A DNA stretch of 64,000 nucleotides from positions 372,001 to 436,000 of the forward strand of contig NBAY01000030.1 of assembly GCA_002794775.1 (NCBI GenBank). Reading direction: 5' to 3'. The position numbers and the translations under genes are program-made. This stretch comes from Porodaedalea pini. Taxonomy: Eukaryota; Basidiomycota; Agaricomycetes; Hymenochaetales; Hymenochaetaceae. The notes beneath the pieces are model-generated. The model worked only from the letters and a program-made list of their open reading frames with translations. It was not told where the DNA came from and searched no databases. Shown here piece after piece: positions 23,964 to 36,202 of this stretch (positions are counted from its first letter, which is position 1; every line of letters starts with the position of its first letter).

Positions 23964-25659
23964 TCAGAAAGGAGCTAGCTCACTAATGCTGGCCATCTGA
24001 GATTCCAAGTCACCGGAAAGGTGATCAAAGATGCTATCATCTGTCCATCGCGGGGGTTCCGATGCGTGCCGGCCTGGAAGACGGGAAAGACCAGTATAAA
24101 CGAGTTTTGAAGAGCATTCTTCTCTCTGTAGACGGAAGATACTCGAAACGGTTTCTAAATGTTTACTATAGCAGACGTCAAGCTCATCCGAGAGCCATGT
24201 TCGATCCAACTGGACGAGTATCAGCTGTACAGGAACGTCAGAGATGATCTGAAGGGATGAAACATCGGGAACAGAATCCCTTGCAGGTTGTTTCTGGTGT
24301 CGGAAACTTATGCGTAGAGCAAGAAGCGTGGAGACACACTTCAATGCTGATAGGAAGCGATCCTGAATTACGGGAAACTTCAATAACTGAGGGTGCATTT
24401 ATATATGAGAGGTTACCTACAAAATCTAGAGGAGGATAAAAAAAGGAGTGTCTGTTGCATTTGCTTGATTGCATGATTAGACCAACCTCGGCGATGCGAG
24501 GTAATGACGCAAGGATCACGGCAAGCGAGTCGATGAACAGGTTGGGAGTTCCATTGTGGGCATACACCGCCACCTCGAAACACACCAGATTCTGCAAGGA
24601 GCCTGAGGGAATCATAGGAGGTATTTGAAAGGAGAACCGATTAGCAAATCGGACGTGAGTTAGCTTGGGAGATTTAGACAGTGTGTAAGCATTTGTTCTC
24701 CAATCGCTGAATAGCATATTGGGACCGATAAGATCAGTGCCTGACACTGAATGAAGCGATGATGATACATCCAAGGCCCTGAGGTTAAGTGCCAGGTCGA
24801 CGGCATCATCATCAATGATGTGGAAATAACTGCATGCTAATGCAGTGAGGGGAATGCGGCCGAATAGAGAAGCGGTAGTACGAAATGGCCAGAGAATATT
24901 CGCCTCCTTCAGGCGAGGAAAGCAACCTTCCAACGTACTGGGACGCAATTCTCTGTCCCGAGCGCCTGATAGCTGAACATCCAGTTTCTCGAGTCCCGTG
25001 AACCTCGATAAAACGAATCCAATAACATCTGGATCTGTTATTCGCAGTGACCCAAAGAGTCCGAAGTGGGTAATATTGTCAAATGCAGCTTGGCCAAATG
25101 TTTCCTTCATATATTCAGTAGGCTGCTCATGTAAATATGTGTGTCACACAGACAGACTCACCAGGAGAGACTGGTTGTCATTGAAGAAGTAAAAATGCAG
25201 CTCTCGCAACGAAGGCTTGGCTGACAGCCTAATCCATAGGTCTTTAAGCAGACTACATTCGTTCCACAAACGACCCGGAGGGATAGACCACGAGAAATGA
25301 AATAGAACGGTGTTGGATGTAGCGCTGAGAAGCTGCAACAAACTCTCCAAGCCCCGGTCGATCTCCCACACGCCGCTCGCCCGGATCTTGTTTGTTATCT
25401 TCAGGTATTTACAGAACCCAAATGGTGCAATGTCAGAATTTGACTGTGCTAGAGCGGACAGACTTGGCACATGAATAAGAGGTGTTTCGATGTCGCGCAT
25501 CCGGATGGGCATCATGTCACGATACGTGCTGCGACTGCATCGAGCGAGGGAGTAAAGCGTCGATGCAGAGAGATGTGCTGAGATTGCGTAGAGCATGTCG
25601 AAATTTTCTAGGAATCTCTGGCTTGATGGTTCGTTTAAGACTTTGCTTGCATTAGCCAT
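23964..25659 (-). CDS. F-box-like/LRR family protein
   Basis: Exons 25659-25162, 25122-24487 and 24362-23964 join into 510 residues. The N-terminus (FDMLYAISAHLSASTLYSLA) resembles a weak F-box, followed by the RSTYRDMMPIRMRD segment common in agaricomycete F-box families. The middle has irregular leucine-rich repeats (LEKLDVQLSG, LRALDVSSSL). The third exon border is the least certain: an alternative acceptor lies about 80 bp upstream but puts a stop in frame. A shorter paralog sits at 27277-28293. Substrate selection for a ubiquitin ligase is the family expectation, not shown here. Confidence 0.65.
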
Positions 25660-27120
25660 GGTAGATGTGCTCAGGGGTCAGAGGAAGTTGGACACAGGAC
25701 AGCGCGCGAATCAGCACATTTCATACTCCGAAATGCATATTGTTTGGTTTTATTTGCCGCTCAGTTTGCACTCCGGGCCAGCGTCGTGCTCTTAATAAGT
25801 CTTATGCTCGAGCACCACACTTCAGTTTGCCAAGAAGCTTGAATAAATCCTTCGTAATACTACCATACATCGCATAACTGACAACTGGAACTTCCAGGCT
25901 AGATTGTTGATGTTATTCTTTTCTGCACTGCTTCTCGTTGATGCTCAGTGTAGTATTCTTTCTCCCCCGCGGTCACGTTCAATCGTGCGTCTGCTCTAGA
26001 CAATTTTATAACTTTCCTGTCTGACGTCTGCTCATCCACTAGCTTGCGCCAAGTTGCTTCCGATCCTCGATCCGGACACCTTGAAAAGAAGAATAACTAC
26101 CTCGATTAACGTAAGGTAGCAGTTGCCAAGCGAACCGACGGGAGAAAGATAGTTGAGTTGCTTAGAGAGACTTTGCACCTTGAGTGACTCTAAATCTATG
26201 CCCTCGACAAGGAATGCCATGCTAGTCGACGATGACATGCACTCGATGGCCAGGTGGCCTGCAAGTGCAACGCTAACCTTCAATTGGCCTGAATCTCGTA
26301 TTGTATACGGTTATGTGCCATCAAAGACAACGCATTTCTTTCGTATGCAAATGCCTCCTTCATCCCACTTCATAACTATCAAGAGGGATGATCGTGTGCT
26401 GGCTCTCCAATGTTAGTCTTGTGGCGAACATTGTACGAAATATAAGAAATACATCCCTGGGACGGACGGCAGGGCATCACTGTTGTCTCTGAAGACAACT
26501 TCCCTTTGGAGTTGGATCTCGTGGAAAGGCTCGAGAATATATGGATGGATCTACACCACGATTGGGATATTGTCATGTTGGATATGTTCTTCATACCACT
26601 ATAACCTGCATAGACTCTGATGTTTTTCAGTACATTGCTGGTCGGATGAATCTACAAATCCTCCTCTCACACCTGCATCACATCACCTATCATATAACCC
26701 AAATGCACGCACGGCTGTGTCCTTTCTCCTTGGCCGCCTCATACTGTATATGCTCTATTCGCATTCTCATGCGTTCTCAATCAAGTAATCGCACATCTCA
26801 TCTCGATGCACCGTATTTGCGGTTTCACTGTGGTTTCGAGCATTGTAGTAGAATGCCGGTGTCCGCTCGATATAACAGAATGACATTGCCACGGCAGGCG
26901 ACTCTAACATTTGGATGAACGGTTTAGGAGGAAGAAGGGGGAGCCGAGGGAGAGAATCTTTGGGAGACATTGTACTAGAATAGATATGAAAAGGTGGCGG
27001 TATGTAAGGGTATGAGTGAAGTTATCTATCGTATACTGCTATCAGACGCGGACACTGGCATGCGCTCTGGGTGTAGCTGTTGATGTTTTGTATGGATTCT
27101 AAACTGCAAATGATAATGCA
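25660..27120. other. Spacer without a supported gene
   Basis: Only short open frames occur on both strands (for example 26032-26283 and 26541-26918). None shows a domain, and no exon chain could be built. Confidence 0.4.
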
Positions 27121-27160
27121 AGAAAAAAAAAGGGGGGGAGGGGGGGGAGGGGGGGGGAGT
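27121..27160 (+). repeat. Purine tract with G runs
   Basis: An A run followed by four runs of seven to nine G separated by single A residues. The geometry allows an intramolecular G-quadruplex on the plus strand. Confidence 0.7.
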
Positions 27161-27276
27161 AAGCGCAGGGCGGGGCGAATTATAAAAGCAAGACAATAAC
27201 AGCGTTTACCGACTAGACCAGTGGAACGCTCTCACTCAAAGTCAAAAATGCCATTTATGTAATGAAACACCTCCGA

Positions 27277-28293
27277 TTAGTCCAAGCAGAAGAATTCGAC
27301 GCGCGCCTTCCCGGAAGACAAGGAAGGCTCGTGTTCACCAGCCTCGCATGCTTTGCGTCCATGACAATGTAGAAAGCGCAGGGCTGTTTGACAAAAAGTC
27401 CGGGGCGCGAATTTGAGCAAAAGCTTCGCGTGCTTTAGGCCAGGAAACATCATGCCTGAGCGCATAATTCCGACAGTTTCATTTGGTGTTTTAAGGGAGA
27501 TCTCCAGATCTTCGAGTCCTAGCATTCGAGATAAGATCGTCATTATCATTTGGGGATAGGCATTATTAACATTACCAACCATTTTAAAGCCCTTAAAGTC
27601 TTTAAAAACGATACTTAGAGAGCGCTCCCTATTCAGTCTTAGTCCGGAACTTTGGCACGAGATTTGGAGCATGCTTACCAAGAAAAGCTACCATCCCTCA
27701 GGCCTTACGGGGTAGATATAAAGCTCTTTGAACGAGCTCTTTGACAGCGTTTCCCATAGCTTGGCGAACTCGGTCATCTCGATCCACAAATATATATCTG
27801 AATCTCCTGTGAGTGCCCAAGACAAATGGAAGAGCCGGCCGCGGGAGGTCAGAGTGGTTATGAACTTCAGAAGCTTTTTCAGAAGCCCTTTAATCTCCTC
27901 CGAGTCGTCCCTTTGTTCACGCATTAGACACTTCCGACTCTGACGAGGAATAAAAGTGATGCGTAAGAACCGGCAGGCAGCAGCGGCCTGTGGATTCGCG
28001 TGAAGCAAGCGACTGAGGACTTGCGCCTCTTCTAGAAAAATTCGGACGTCGCGCAAGCGTGTGGGCAACAGGTGCCGGTACAGCGTGCGACTGTAACGCA
28101 CTAACGACAGCATGTCGCTGACTCTCGGGAGCTCAAGGCCAAATTTTTGCAACAGTTCCGGAACAGAAATACATTTCTGAGCGGATTTATGATTGAGAGA
28201 CTTCGGCATGACATGGGTGTTGAGTCTGCCTACCGACGCGTTCGAAAAAGTGGGAGAAGATGGACGTTGAACGCGTTTAAGGCAACAAGACAT
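27277..28293 (-). CDS. F-box-like/LRR paralog, short, possibly decaying
   Basis: The first exon (28293 to about 27690) encodes an F-box-like start (LPRVSDMLSLVRYSRTLYRH) and the segment LFHLSWALTGDSDIYLW, matching LFHFSWSIPPGRLWNE of the gene at 23964-25659. A second exon (about 27640-27277) carries an LRR-like LEDLEISLKTP and then stops, so about 250 C-terminal residues of the paralog are missing. The splice junction is not clean: the best donor (GTAGCT or GTAAGC near 27670-27685) does not join to the second frame without a stop. It may be a truncated gene or a pseudogene. Confidence 0.5.
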
Positions 28294-28504
28294 TTGATGT
28301 TCGAATTTGTACTTTCCAGTTGATAACCGCGGGACTTACACTACGTAATAATGACACGACACGTTGCGCATCATGGTAAACTACAAATGTTCTAAGTGAA
28401 AAAGAGATTGCATTGAGACTATAAGTATACATGATGAGATTAAGGATGAAACAGAACGGAGATAAAACCTCAAAAGATACATAATTTAAGTACCCAAAGC
28501 ACTG

Positions 28505-30322
28505 TTATTGCGCCATGACAAGTTCATACCACGCCGTATATTCCTCTGGAGTCATCCTTTCATCTGCAATGTCCTGTGTCACCTGCGAGAACGGCATTGG
28601 TTGTCCTCCAACTGCGAAAGATTCTTTAGCTTTTGTTCCTATTCTTTATTTTCAAACAAGACTTACCCAAAACAGTAGGGTCATCGGTCGGAGGTTGGCT
28701 GCCAAAGTCCATCGGCTCGACACTACCCTCCATATCGGTCTGCGGAGGTCCAGGATCTGGGAATGGTGAGAACGGTATTGGGCTATTCACAGTACTGGAC
28801 AGCCCACTACCGGACCGCGAGAACACCGGTGTGCCCAAGTTGGAACGCAGAGCCTTGTTACCACGATCGCTATCTTCATCAATGGAGCGTGAGCGCTTTC
28901 TGTGTGTGTTCAACATATCTAGTTGAGCAATGTTCGGCTTGCGCTCTTCCTCCTCGAAGTCGCCCGAAAGTGAGCCCATCACTGGGGTCTGTGCGGCCGA
29001 CTGCGCTTGAGATGCAGCTTCCAGAGAAGCATAGTATTGTTCATAGACTGCGGGTGTTTAATGGCACGTATCAAGAGAAAAGAAACCGCTTACAGTCTGC
29101 ATTATGGTCAATGGCCGGTTTAATGTCTTCTTCAACAACATTCATCTTTGTGAGCTCCACTTTCGGTTGAGACTTTATTTTGCCCAATCCACTCAGGATG
29201 TCACCATTGGAGTTCGTACTCTTCCCGAGACTTGATAATATCGCCTCATTTCCAGTCAATTTTCCGTTGACCTGCTGGTTCGCTGCTGCGACACCCAACG
29301 CAGTAAGATCATTTGAGATCGTACTCTTCAGATGCCACGACGGCAGGATATTCTGCTGGCGTTTTGCATCCGCTTCCGCCTCGCGTTCACGGCGACGTGT
29401 GGCCTCGTCCTTATCAACAGACATCATCACACTGATACCGGCGTCCTCCCGCTTTCCGTCCGCACCAGCAATCTTCAGGCCGCCGTTTTGCGCCTGCTTC
29501 TGCCTCTCGACGTCATGCACATTATTTTTAACCCAGATCGCCACGTCGAAGGCTGGAAGCGTCATAGCCTCGCTTCTGCGCAACCCCTCTTGGATGAACT
29601 TTGTTTGCCAGTTGAAACGCTCCATGCGGTCTTTGCTCCCTCGCACTGTTTCCTCGTCTTCATTCAGCACGACCTCATGTGGACCACCAGGTGATGTAGG
29701 ACATTGGTCGCAAAGGAACGCGCCCCGTGTGAAGTCCATAAGGCGGTCCACTTCAAGTGGTTGAAACGTTGCCTTGCAGTTTGGACAGATGTACCCCTTA
29801 TTGTCGAGCTCCTAGAGCTAAAGTTAGACATGAAATGAATACAGTAAGAGCCTGAACGTACATTACGAAGCGTCGAGTCAATAAGACGTCGCATCTCAGC
29901 AACGCGCCACTTGACGACATTACAAAAATGTTGGTAGTCGATGAAATAATACTGTTTGCCAATGGACCGCTGAGCGCCATCTTTCAACTCATTTTGTCTG
30001 TGACTAAATCGAAATAATATAAGTTCCAGTCTCCTTTCAGTATTGCTGAAAGACATACACTTGAACAAGACGATCATTCGTCAATACTGCCATAAGCTTG
30101 TTCAGCTCCTTCGCCTGCAACCCTATTCGTCCCGCAAGATCATCGTCCTTCAGACTGCATACCTGTAACATTCAGAGCGTCATACAAGACGCAACTGGAT
30201 CATACTCACACAGGATGCCGTGCAAGTTGGTCCAAGATGACGACGAACTTGGGCTCGTAGAACGCGCGCGAAACGTACTGCACGAGTAGACGAAGGGTCT
30301 CTTGCTCTTCCTTCGTTGCCAT
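28505..30322 (-). CDS. TFA1: Transcription initiation factor IIE subunit alpha
   Basis: Six exons (30322-30210, 30154-30059, 29997-29862, 29811-29094, 29047-28667, 28611-28505) join to 516 residues. The N-terminal winged helix is recognisable (ETLRLLVQYVSRAFYEP, LKDDDLAGRIGLQ, QYYFIDYQHFCNVVKWRV). A C4 zinc ribbon follows (ICPNC ... FLCDQC). The middle is charged. The C-terminal third is acidic and Ser/Pro-rich and ends EEYTAWYELVMAQ. TFIIE alpha pairs with TFIIE beta, recruits TFIIH to the RNA polymerase II preinitiation complex and stimulates its kinase and helicase. Introns are 46-61 bp. The start ATG at 30322 gives the expected MATKEEQETL N-terminus. Confidence 0.92.
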
Positions 30323-31269
30323 TCCTATGGAAGGCGAGTGGTGAGCACTCTAGCTCATGAAATAGCGCGGCGTTCTTGCCGTCCGGCCGTCGTCGTGGTG
30401 GTCGTTGTCTATGTAGACGCTGGTGGAGATTTAAAAGCCGCACATGGCGTTGAAGGCCACTTTGCCCTAAGAAGCAGTTTGCTCTCACGCGTGACAAGCC
30501 GAGATTCTCGAGCCTGCGCCGCCGGCGATATTTTTAGTCATCCCTGTGTAAATTTTGAGGGCTCATTTTTTTGAAATCCGTATTATTACCATTTCGGGGC
30601 GCCGCCCTATGTCGAGTCATACATGTGTACAATAGATTTGTGACTCGGTTGATAAAGCATGACGAAAATTTGCAAGAAAGAGACAGAGGGTAATGGGAGT
30701 AACACTCTCATTGGAGGTAACATGTGCATGAGAGATGGTGAAAACTGGGTGCTGAAAAGAGGAGGGGGGTGTCAAAGTTGCGGAGATGGAAGCTAAGATA
30801 GACGAGAGAGATGACATGAAGGGGGTAATGCTCTGGCGACCGCGAGCTGAGGGGGACGGGTATAGGAGAGTCACAGACAGTGATCCAGCAGTTCAGCGAA
30901 GGAAACTCATAGGTTCAAGCAAGGCAGTCGGCTGCACGCGAAAGGTTTACGTGTCGCGCTTGTGATTCAGCGACGAGACTGCAGACCTGTAGTTTTTTGA
31001 TGGATTTTATCGGCGCCAGGTGTATAGAATGATCGTAAATGATCGTAGATGATCCTAGACAACCTATCTGAACTTTGTGAAGTGAAACACCCGCGCCCCA
31101 TATCATCCAGGCATTAGTGATGGCGAAGACTAGCACGATGGCAGAGATGGTTGATTTGTCTTCAAAGCGGAAAGTAGTGGTGACTAGATGGTTATGAGGC
31201 CAGGCAGAAGGACCGGGGAAACTTTTAGGATTGAGGCCAGCCGTTTTCTGAGTGACCGTTGAGTTAGAA
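30323..31269. other. Spacer between TFIIE alpha and LAS1 relic
   Basis: This holds the TFIIE alpha upstream region and the 3' flank of the LAS1 relic. No supported gene. A repeated ATGATCGTA motif occurs near 31030-31055. Confidence 0.4.
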
Positions 31270-32327
31270 GCTACGCTCACGAGCGTATGTTGGAGACGGA
31301 CATTCTTGCTGGAGACTGGTACAAGATCACCTCTTTCGACAAAGCGTCGTACCAGCGATCCAGTGCCCAGCGTTTGCTTTTGTCCTCTCCGTTGTCCAGC
31401 TCGCCTGCTCCCAATCACTGAAAACTACCGCCGAGGATGCCACCTTCGCTTCGCCAACCTAGCGCTTAATACTACACAGAGCTTTGTATAGTTCGTCTTT
31501 GTACTGATTCTTGAGCGATACGTCTTGAGAGACAGGCTTCAGGAGTGATTTTTACTGCTTTAGACGTGGACTAAGGGGAGACACATGCATATGGACGGTC
31601 GGCGTCGATTGCTCGTCATTGGGAGCAGGAACCGTAGGGAGGAGATAGTTATGCAGAAGGCATACAAGAGACTGACGGAATGTGATGTATTATAGGTATG
31701 CAAAAGGAGGCAAGGAAGTACGTACTAATCTCTCTCGAGCCGTTGCGCAGTAGTTCTAGACTGAGCAAATCCTCATGAGTCGCTGCATGTCTCAGCTCGA
31801 CAAGCCAATGAGGTAGGCCCGCCTGCGCGACCAAAAATGAAATTGAGCGTACGTATGACCCAAATTGCAAGGGGTAGAGACCAGACGCACGATGGCCATC
31901 ACGAAAACTATCCGCGGCTGGTAGTGACATTTAGTTCTGACACGCATTAGGCAAGGATCAGCACTGCCTATATCATAGTATATGTGATTACAAGCACTGA
32001 CAAGCAACCACAAGGCTTTCATTTGAATGTAGCTATCCACAAGCACTGCGACTCAATGTAATCATATAACAAGGCTCTTAACTTAATTGTAGGCTTGTAC
32101 AAGTACTTTATGCACTTTATAATTAATTATATGCACAATAAAATTATTTGGATTTGAATACATTTGCACAGAAGGGCATGACGAGTCTTAAGCAACAATA
32201 TTATTATTATGAGCGCGTGAGGGCGAGGCTTAGCGGTGACGGGCACCTGTTCCTCGTAGACCCGAAACACGGAGTTATGCTTTACGATCAACAAGAAATG
32301 ATCAGACATCGAGATGCGCTACTACGA

Positions 32328-33455
32328 AAAGCAGAAAAAACACACCTGCATCTCGCCGCCAGCAGTCGAGAAACCGGGAACCTGCCCTGGCATACCGTAG
32401 CTCATGGACTGTGGATGCGAGTTCGGGAACTGGAAACCGCTCATCCCACCAAACTCTCCTTGTCTTTGCTGGCCGTGGCCATCCATCTGCGTTGCTGCAC
32501 GCCTTCGCTGCCCTCATGCGTCGCAGGCGAGCCAACCGCCGAGCTACTGTTCGAACCAGGCACCGTCTCAAGCAGCCTCGGGATCTTGATTGTAGGAGGC
32601 GCAGGCGGGTAGAGGTCAGCTGGCATCGTCGGTGGCGTCTGTGCACCCGGTGCGCTCGTCGAGCGGCGGTTCTGCGGGAGGACAAAGCTAAGCGGTCCGG
32701 GAACTAGGCTCTGGGCGGTCTGAGTCGGGATTTGCGCGGAAAGCAAGTGTCCGTGTCCGTGCCCATGTCCACCGTCGTGCGAGTACGAGTAGGAAGACGT
32801 GCTGAGCGGGCCCGATTCGAGAGAGGCGTGTCGATCGCAAGGCTCGCTCCTGATCCAGAACCAGATGCACCGGAGAGCGAGGGCATCGAGAGGCTCAGCG
32901 GGAGCGAGAGCATCTGACCGTGACCCTGGCCCTGCGATCCCTCCGATTCGCTCATGTCGAAGTCCGCGAGATCCGCCATCTCGACTTCGCGCATGCTGCT
33001 GCACCCGCAGTTCGCATAGCCATACGGACAATAGAGAGACCCGTCGGTGGAGAGTGAGTCGAGCTCGCTGAAGTCCTCCGAGTCGGTGGTCGATGCAGAT
33101 GAGGAGACGTTCGTGGTGCTGGTGGTGCTGGTGGTGGAGCACAAGGAACTGTTGCGGGCACGCGTGCCGGAACCGCGCACACGGCTGCTCGACTGGTACG
33201 GTCACGACGCTCCTTCTTCCCATCCTTCTTCTTCCTCACCTGCCCACCCGCCGTCGACTCTGCCTTGCCCTTTTTCTCCTTGACAGTGCGTGTGGGCTGA
33301 TAGATGTACCAAGGATACATCTCTTCATGCTCCCTCTTGCGCTGCTTCGCAAGGTTGTCCCAGTATTTGTGTTCCTCCACGGAGAGCGAGTGCCACTGCT
33401 GGGAGATCGTCTTGGACAGGTCGGCCTGGCGCTGGAGAAATTTTGTGGCAAGATG
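32328..33455 (-). pseudogene. Captured HMG-box transcription-factor fragment, copy 2
   Basis: Same fragment as 8960-10087: HMG helices 2-3 (RQADLSKTISQQWHSLSVEE, KREHEEMYPWYIYQP), then the same frame changes. Only substitutions separate the two copies (for example SAEE/SVEE and WYVYQP/WYIYQP), with no indels within the fragment. Confidence 0.7.
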
Positions 33456-33567
33456 GTGGTGGAAGCAAGCAAGGTGTAACGATGTGTCACATCTTGACGT
33501 GTTTTCTAAGTCCAGGTCTGAATGAGATCCGTATTGTTCATGTGTACTGGCCTTGCACCTGTATTTA

Positions 33568-33750
33568 AGCATAAATAGTTTAGTGGTATATTGAGTTCCT
33601 TAAGCAAATTATAAGAGAGAGGTCATGAATTCAAGACCTGCAGCACTAAGAAAAAGAATGAAACCTGAGAAATTAAGAAACCTGAAATTTGAGAAACAGT
33701 TAAGAAAGGATATATTATAAAATAGAAAAAGGAGCAAAAGAAAACCAAAA
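33568..33750 (+). repeat. tRNA-derived SINE-like segment, copy 2
   Basis: Counterpart of 10200-10380. The A box is TAGTTTAGTGG at 33576-33586. The B box has decayed to ATTCAAGAC at 33629-33637. An A-rich tail follows. Confidence 0.35.
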
Positions 33751-34376
33751 AGCTACTTTTTCTATTTTCTTCTTGGTGTCCCAAGTAATTACATGTGATT
33801 GTAGTTCTGGTAATGTCTGACAAGAATCATGGAGAATTACAATCTCCATAAGTCTTGTGAGCTTTGACAATTATTACGAGCCTTGTAAGAAGTGCCGACC
33901 AGTGTAATGGCATACAATATTACCCACAAGGCTTGCATATAATTTACATATTTCATTTCTTACAATTAAATGTATGCAAATGTAATATTTGTCTTGTTTT
34001 CGTGATGCACTGGTAGTCGCATAGCTTTCAAGTTGGCGGACACTCAATGCCAAACTACTTCTGGCCATCGGAACACTGGATTGCCCGTCATTCGAGCGCT
34101 GTTGTCGTTACAGCCCCATGAAGCACTTGTCATAGAGAATGACTGACGACAGGACCAATAGAACGGCTTCCAGGGCGTGCGGAAATGGTGTAATCGCTCT
34201 CCGTACTGAAAGCTACTGGAAGACTGAATGAAGGCTATGCGATGGAAAAATGAAGCTAAGTGTAGCGCACCCTTTTTATCTTCGCGTCTGTGTCTATTTC
34301 ATCTGCATAGATCCAGTTGCATACCTGGTCGGGCTCGGCAAAGGTGGCCCACCGAGAGAGTCTCATCTGAGATGCG

Positions 34377-34986
34377 CGAAGGCTTGCAGTGCAATTTGTC
34401 AGCAAAGGTCAAGAAAACAAGCATCACCCGAATATAGCAATTTGAGCCGGACCGCGAACCGGCTTTACTGTTCTGATCAAAGCCCGAACGCTAATCACCT
34501 TCAGCGACGACTCAACGAGGCAACCATAGCACGATGTCGCCGGTCTGATTTCGCCAGAAGGCATGTTTGTGGCAATATAACTCTGACAAGGCGGCGTCGT
34601 TCTACCTATGGATCACCTGCACTTCCCCTCAGAAGTTCGACCTTGAAAAGCAAGGCGACACGATACACAATTGCTTGACCTAGCGAGGCCGTACAGGCCG
34701 TCTGCAGGCCGTGAAGGAGGGAACATCCTTGGTCCTCAATGTGTTGATCTCCTGTCGATCCGAATTTCATACGGCAATTCTAAGAGTGCGCGCGGCACTT
34801 CTATGCGCACCCGAACCCGTATCGCAGGTGCTTGCGACTGCATCGGCCTTAGGTGCGATGCTCATCGGTCTTTCCAACACAGCGTTGCGCCCCCTGTATA
34901 TCGTACACTCGCGCTAGAAACACAAACTGCACCTGTCCGAAATTAGACCGCTGAACTCGGTCCTCGACCGACGGAGGACTTGAAGC
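34377..34986. other. Spacer between LAS1 relic and membrane-protein gene
   Basis: Presumed LAS1-side upstream DNA and promoter of the plus-strand gene at 35098. Short open frames at 34671-34946 show no domain. Confidence 0.4.
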
Positions 34987-34993
34987 TATAAAA
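34987..34993 (+). promoter_or_regulatory. TATA box of the membrane-protein gene
   Basis: TATAAAA lies about 105 bp upstream of the ATG at 35098. Confidence 0.5.
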
Positions 34994-35097
34994 CCTTCGC
35001 CACTTTCTTCTCTGGCTCCCATCACCTTCCTCGAACTGCGTCCAATACAATTACTATCTGCCTAGCCTTCAGTATTGTCTCTGCTTTCTTCATTGCC

Positions 35098-36202
35098 ATG
35101 GGTTCTCTCGACGAGCGTGGATACATCTCAATTGCCCTTCTTATTGTCTATCCATTCGTGTTCATCCTTGCTCTGATCCTTACTCTGCGCCATGGATTCT
35201 CGAGACAAGCGGGGTGGCTTTTCCTGCTGGCGTTTGCTCTAGGTTCGTATTTTCTTCGTTCGTGCATCTTCATCAAATATTAATGTTGATTTTGTTTCCT
35301 TAGCCAAGATGGTTGGAGCCGCCCTACATATTGCTGCAGAGAAGCAGACCAGTCCAAACACCAGCCTTTATATTGCCGCGTTTGCCGTAGAGGGTGCCGG
35401 ACTTGCGCCTCTACTTCAGTGCACTCTGAGCTTCGTTGGAACTGCGTAAGTATATGATCGCTGCGCATCGTGATTGTATTCGTCGCACTCAAATTTTGCT
35501 CTGCTAGTGGGTCACGTATCATTGAGTCGCACGCCATCGTTACGCGAACCCGTCTCCGACTCGTTCACCTACTTATCACCGCCGCCCTCATCCTGTCTAT
35601 AATCGGAGCGATTAATGCGAGCAGTGACAATGAAGGCGATAGAAATAACGCGTCCACGGAACGCAGAGTCGGGGGAATTCTTTTCCTTGCAACCTTCGTC
35701 ATCCTTGTCGTCTTCCACTTGCTTTTCTGGAGGGCTCAACACGAGCTCATGCAGTACCAAAGGACGGTAAGCGGATTATCATACCTGCCTTCGATGTATG
35801 GCTTACCCTCTCGGCTACGTTCTACATCAGCTTCTCAAGGGTATCTCGTTTGCAGTGCCCTTCCTCGCGATACGCGTGCTCTATGCCATTTTATCTGGAT
35901 TCTCGCCGGCGTCGTCGTTCTCTTCGACAGGGATTACGTCCGGCTCGAAGTCAGGTCTGGCGAAATTCAACAGCATTTCGGGCAGTTGGCAGCTCTTCCT
36001 CGTCATGGCCGTCCTCATGGAGTTCATCGTAATCTCTATCTACATCTTCTTTGGACTTCGTCTGCCTATTAGCAAGGACGTGGATCATGAGAGTGGAGAA
36101 ATCACCAATTCGGGTGTGCCGACGGTTCCTTTGTATCCTCAGACGGGCACTGGATACTACCCTCCGAAGAACGTTAACGAGATTTATGGCCAGTACGCAT
36201 AG
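35098..36202 (+). CDS. Seven-helix membrane protein, DUF7702-like
   Basis: Exons 35098-35242, 35304-35445, 35508-35766 and 35831-36202 join into 305 residues. About seven hydrophobic helices are visible: ISIALLIVYPFVFILALIL; AGWLFLLAFALAKMVGAAL; the helix before CTLSFVGTA; LVHLLITAALILSIIGA; ILFLATFVILVVFHLLF; FAVPFLAIRVLYAILSG; and LFLVMAVLMEFIVISIYIFF. An LRHGF motif follows helix 1, and the C-terminal tail is hydrophilic (GTGYYPPKNVNEIYGQYA). This pattern resembles the fungal DUF7702 family, whose function is unknown; a distant receptor-like or RTA1-like role is speculation. The introns (61, 62 and 64 bp) have standard ends. Confidence 0.75.

Larger units (their letters stand above)
31897..34009. 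mobile_element. 2.1-kb terminal-inverted-repeat element, copy 2
   Basis: Same element as 8529-10639, with the same 12-bp inverted ends and in the same orientation. It lies inside the coding region of the LAS1 relic, so both ends are defined independently of the copy comparison. Removing it brings the LAS1 halves together without an obvious target duplication, but with about 11 extra bases between the SYA and MAIVR parts. Confidence 0.85.
31270..34376 (-). pseudogene. LAS1: LAS1 (pre-rRNA ITS2 endonuclease) pseudogene split by a transposon
   Basis: The relic starts at 34376 with MRLSRWATFAEPDQVCNWIY and continues near 34200 with RAITPFPHALEAVLLVLSS. It is then interrupted by the 2.1-kb element (31897-34009). 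It resumes at 31896 with MAIVRLVS and, after a small frame-shifting deletion, LYPLQFGSYVRSI and WLVELRHAATHEDL. RHAATH is the HEPN nuclease RxxxxH motif of Las1. A further exon near 31660 gives CLLHNYLLPT. TAA (31554-31552) and TAG (31462-31460) stops follow, then DWEQASWTTE, and after another frameshift DKSKRWALDRWY and a GDLVPVSSK end. Las1 cuts ITS2 with Grc3 and is essential in studied fungi, so a working copy should exist elsewhere. Several independent lesions make this clearly dead. Confidence 0.85.
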
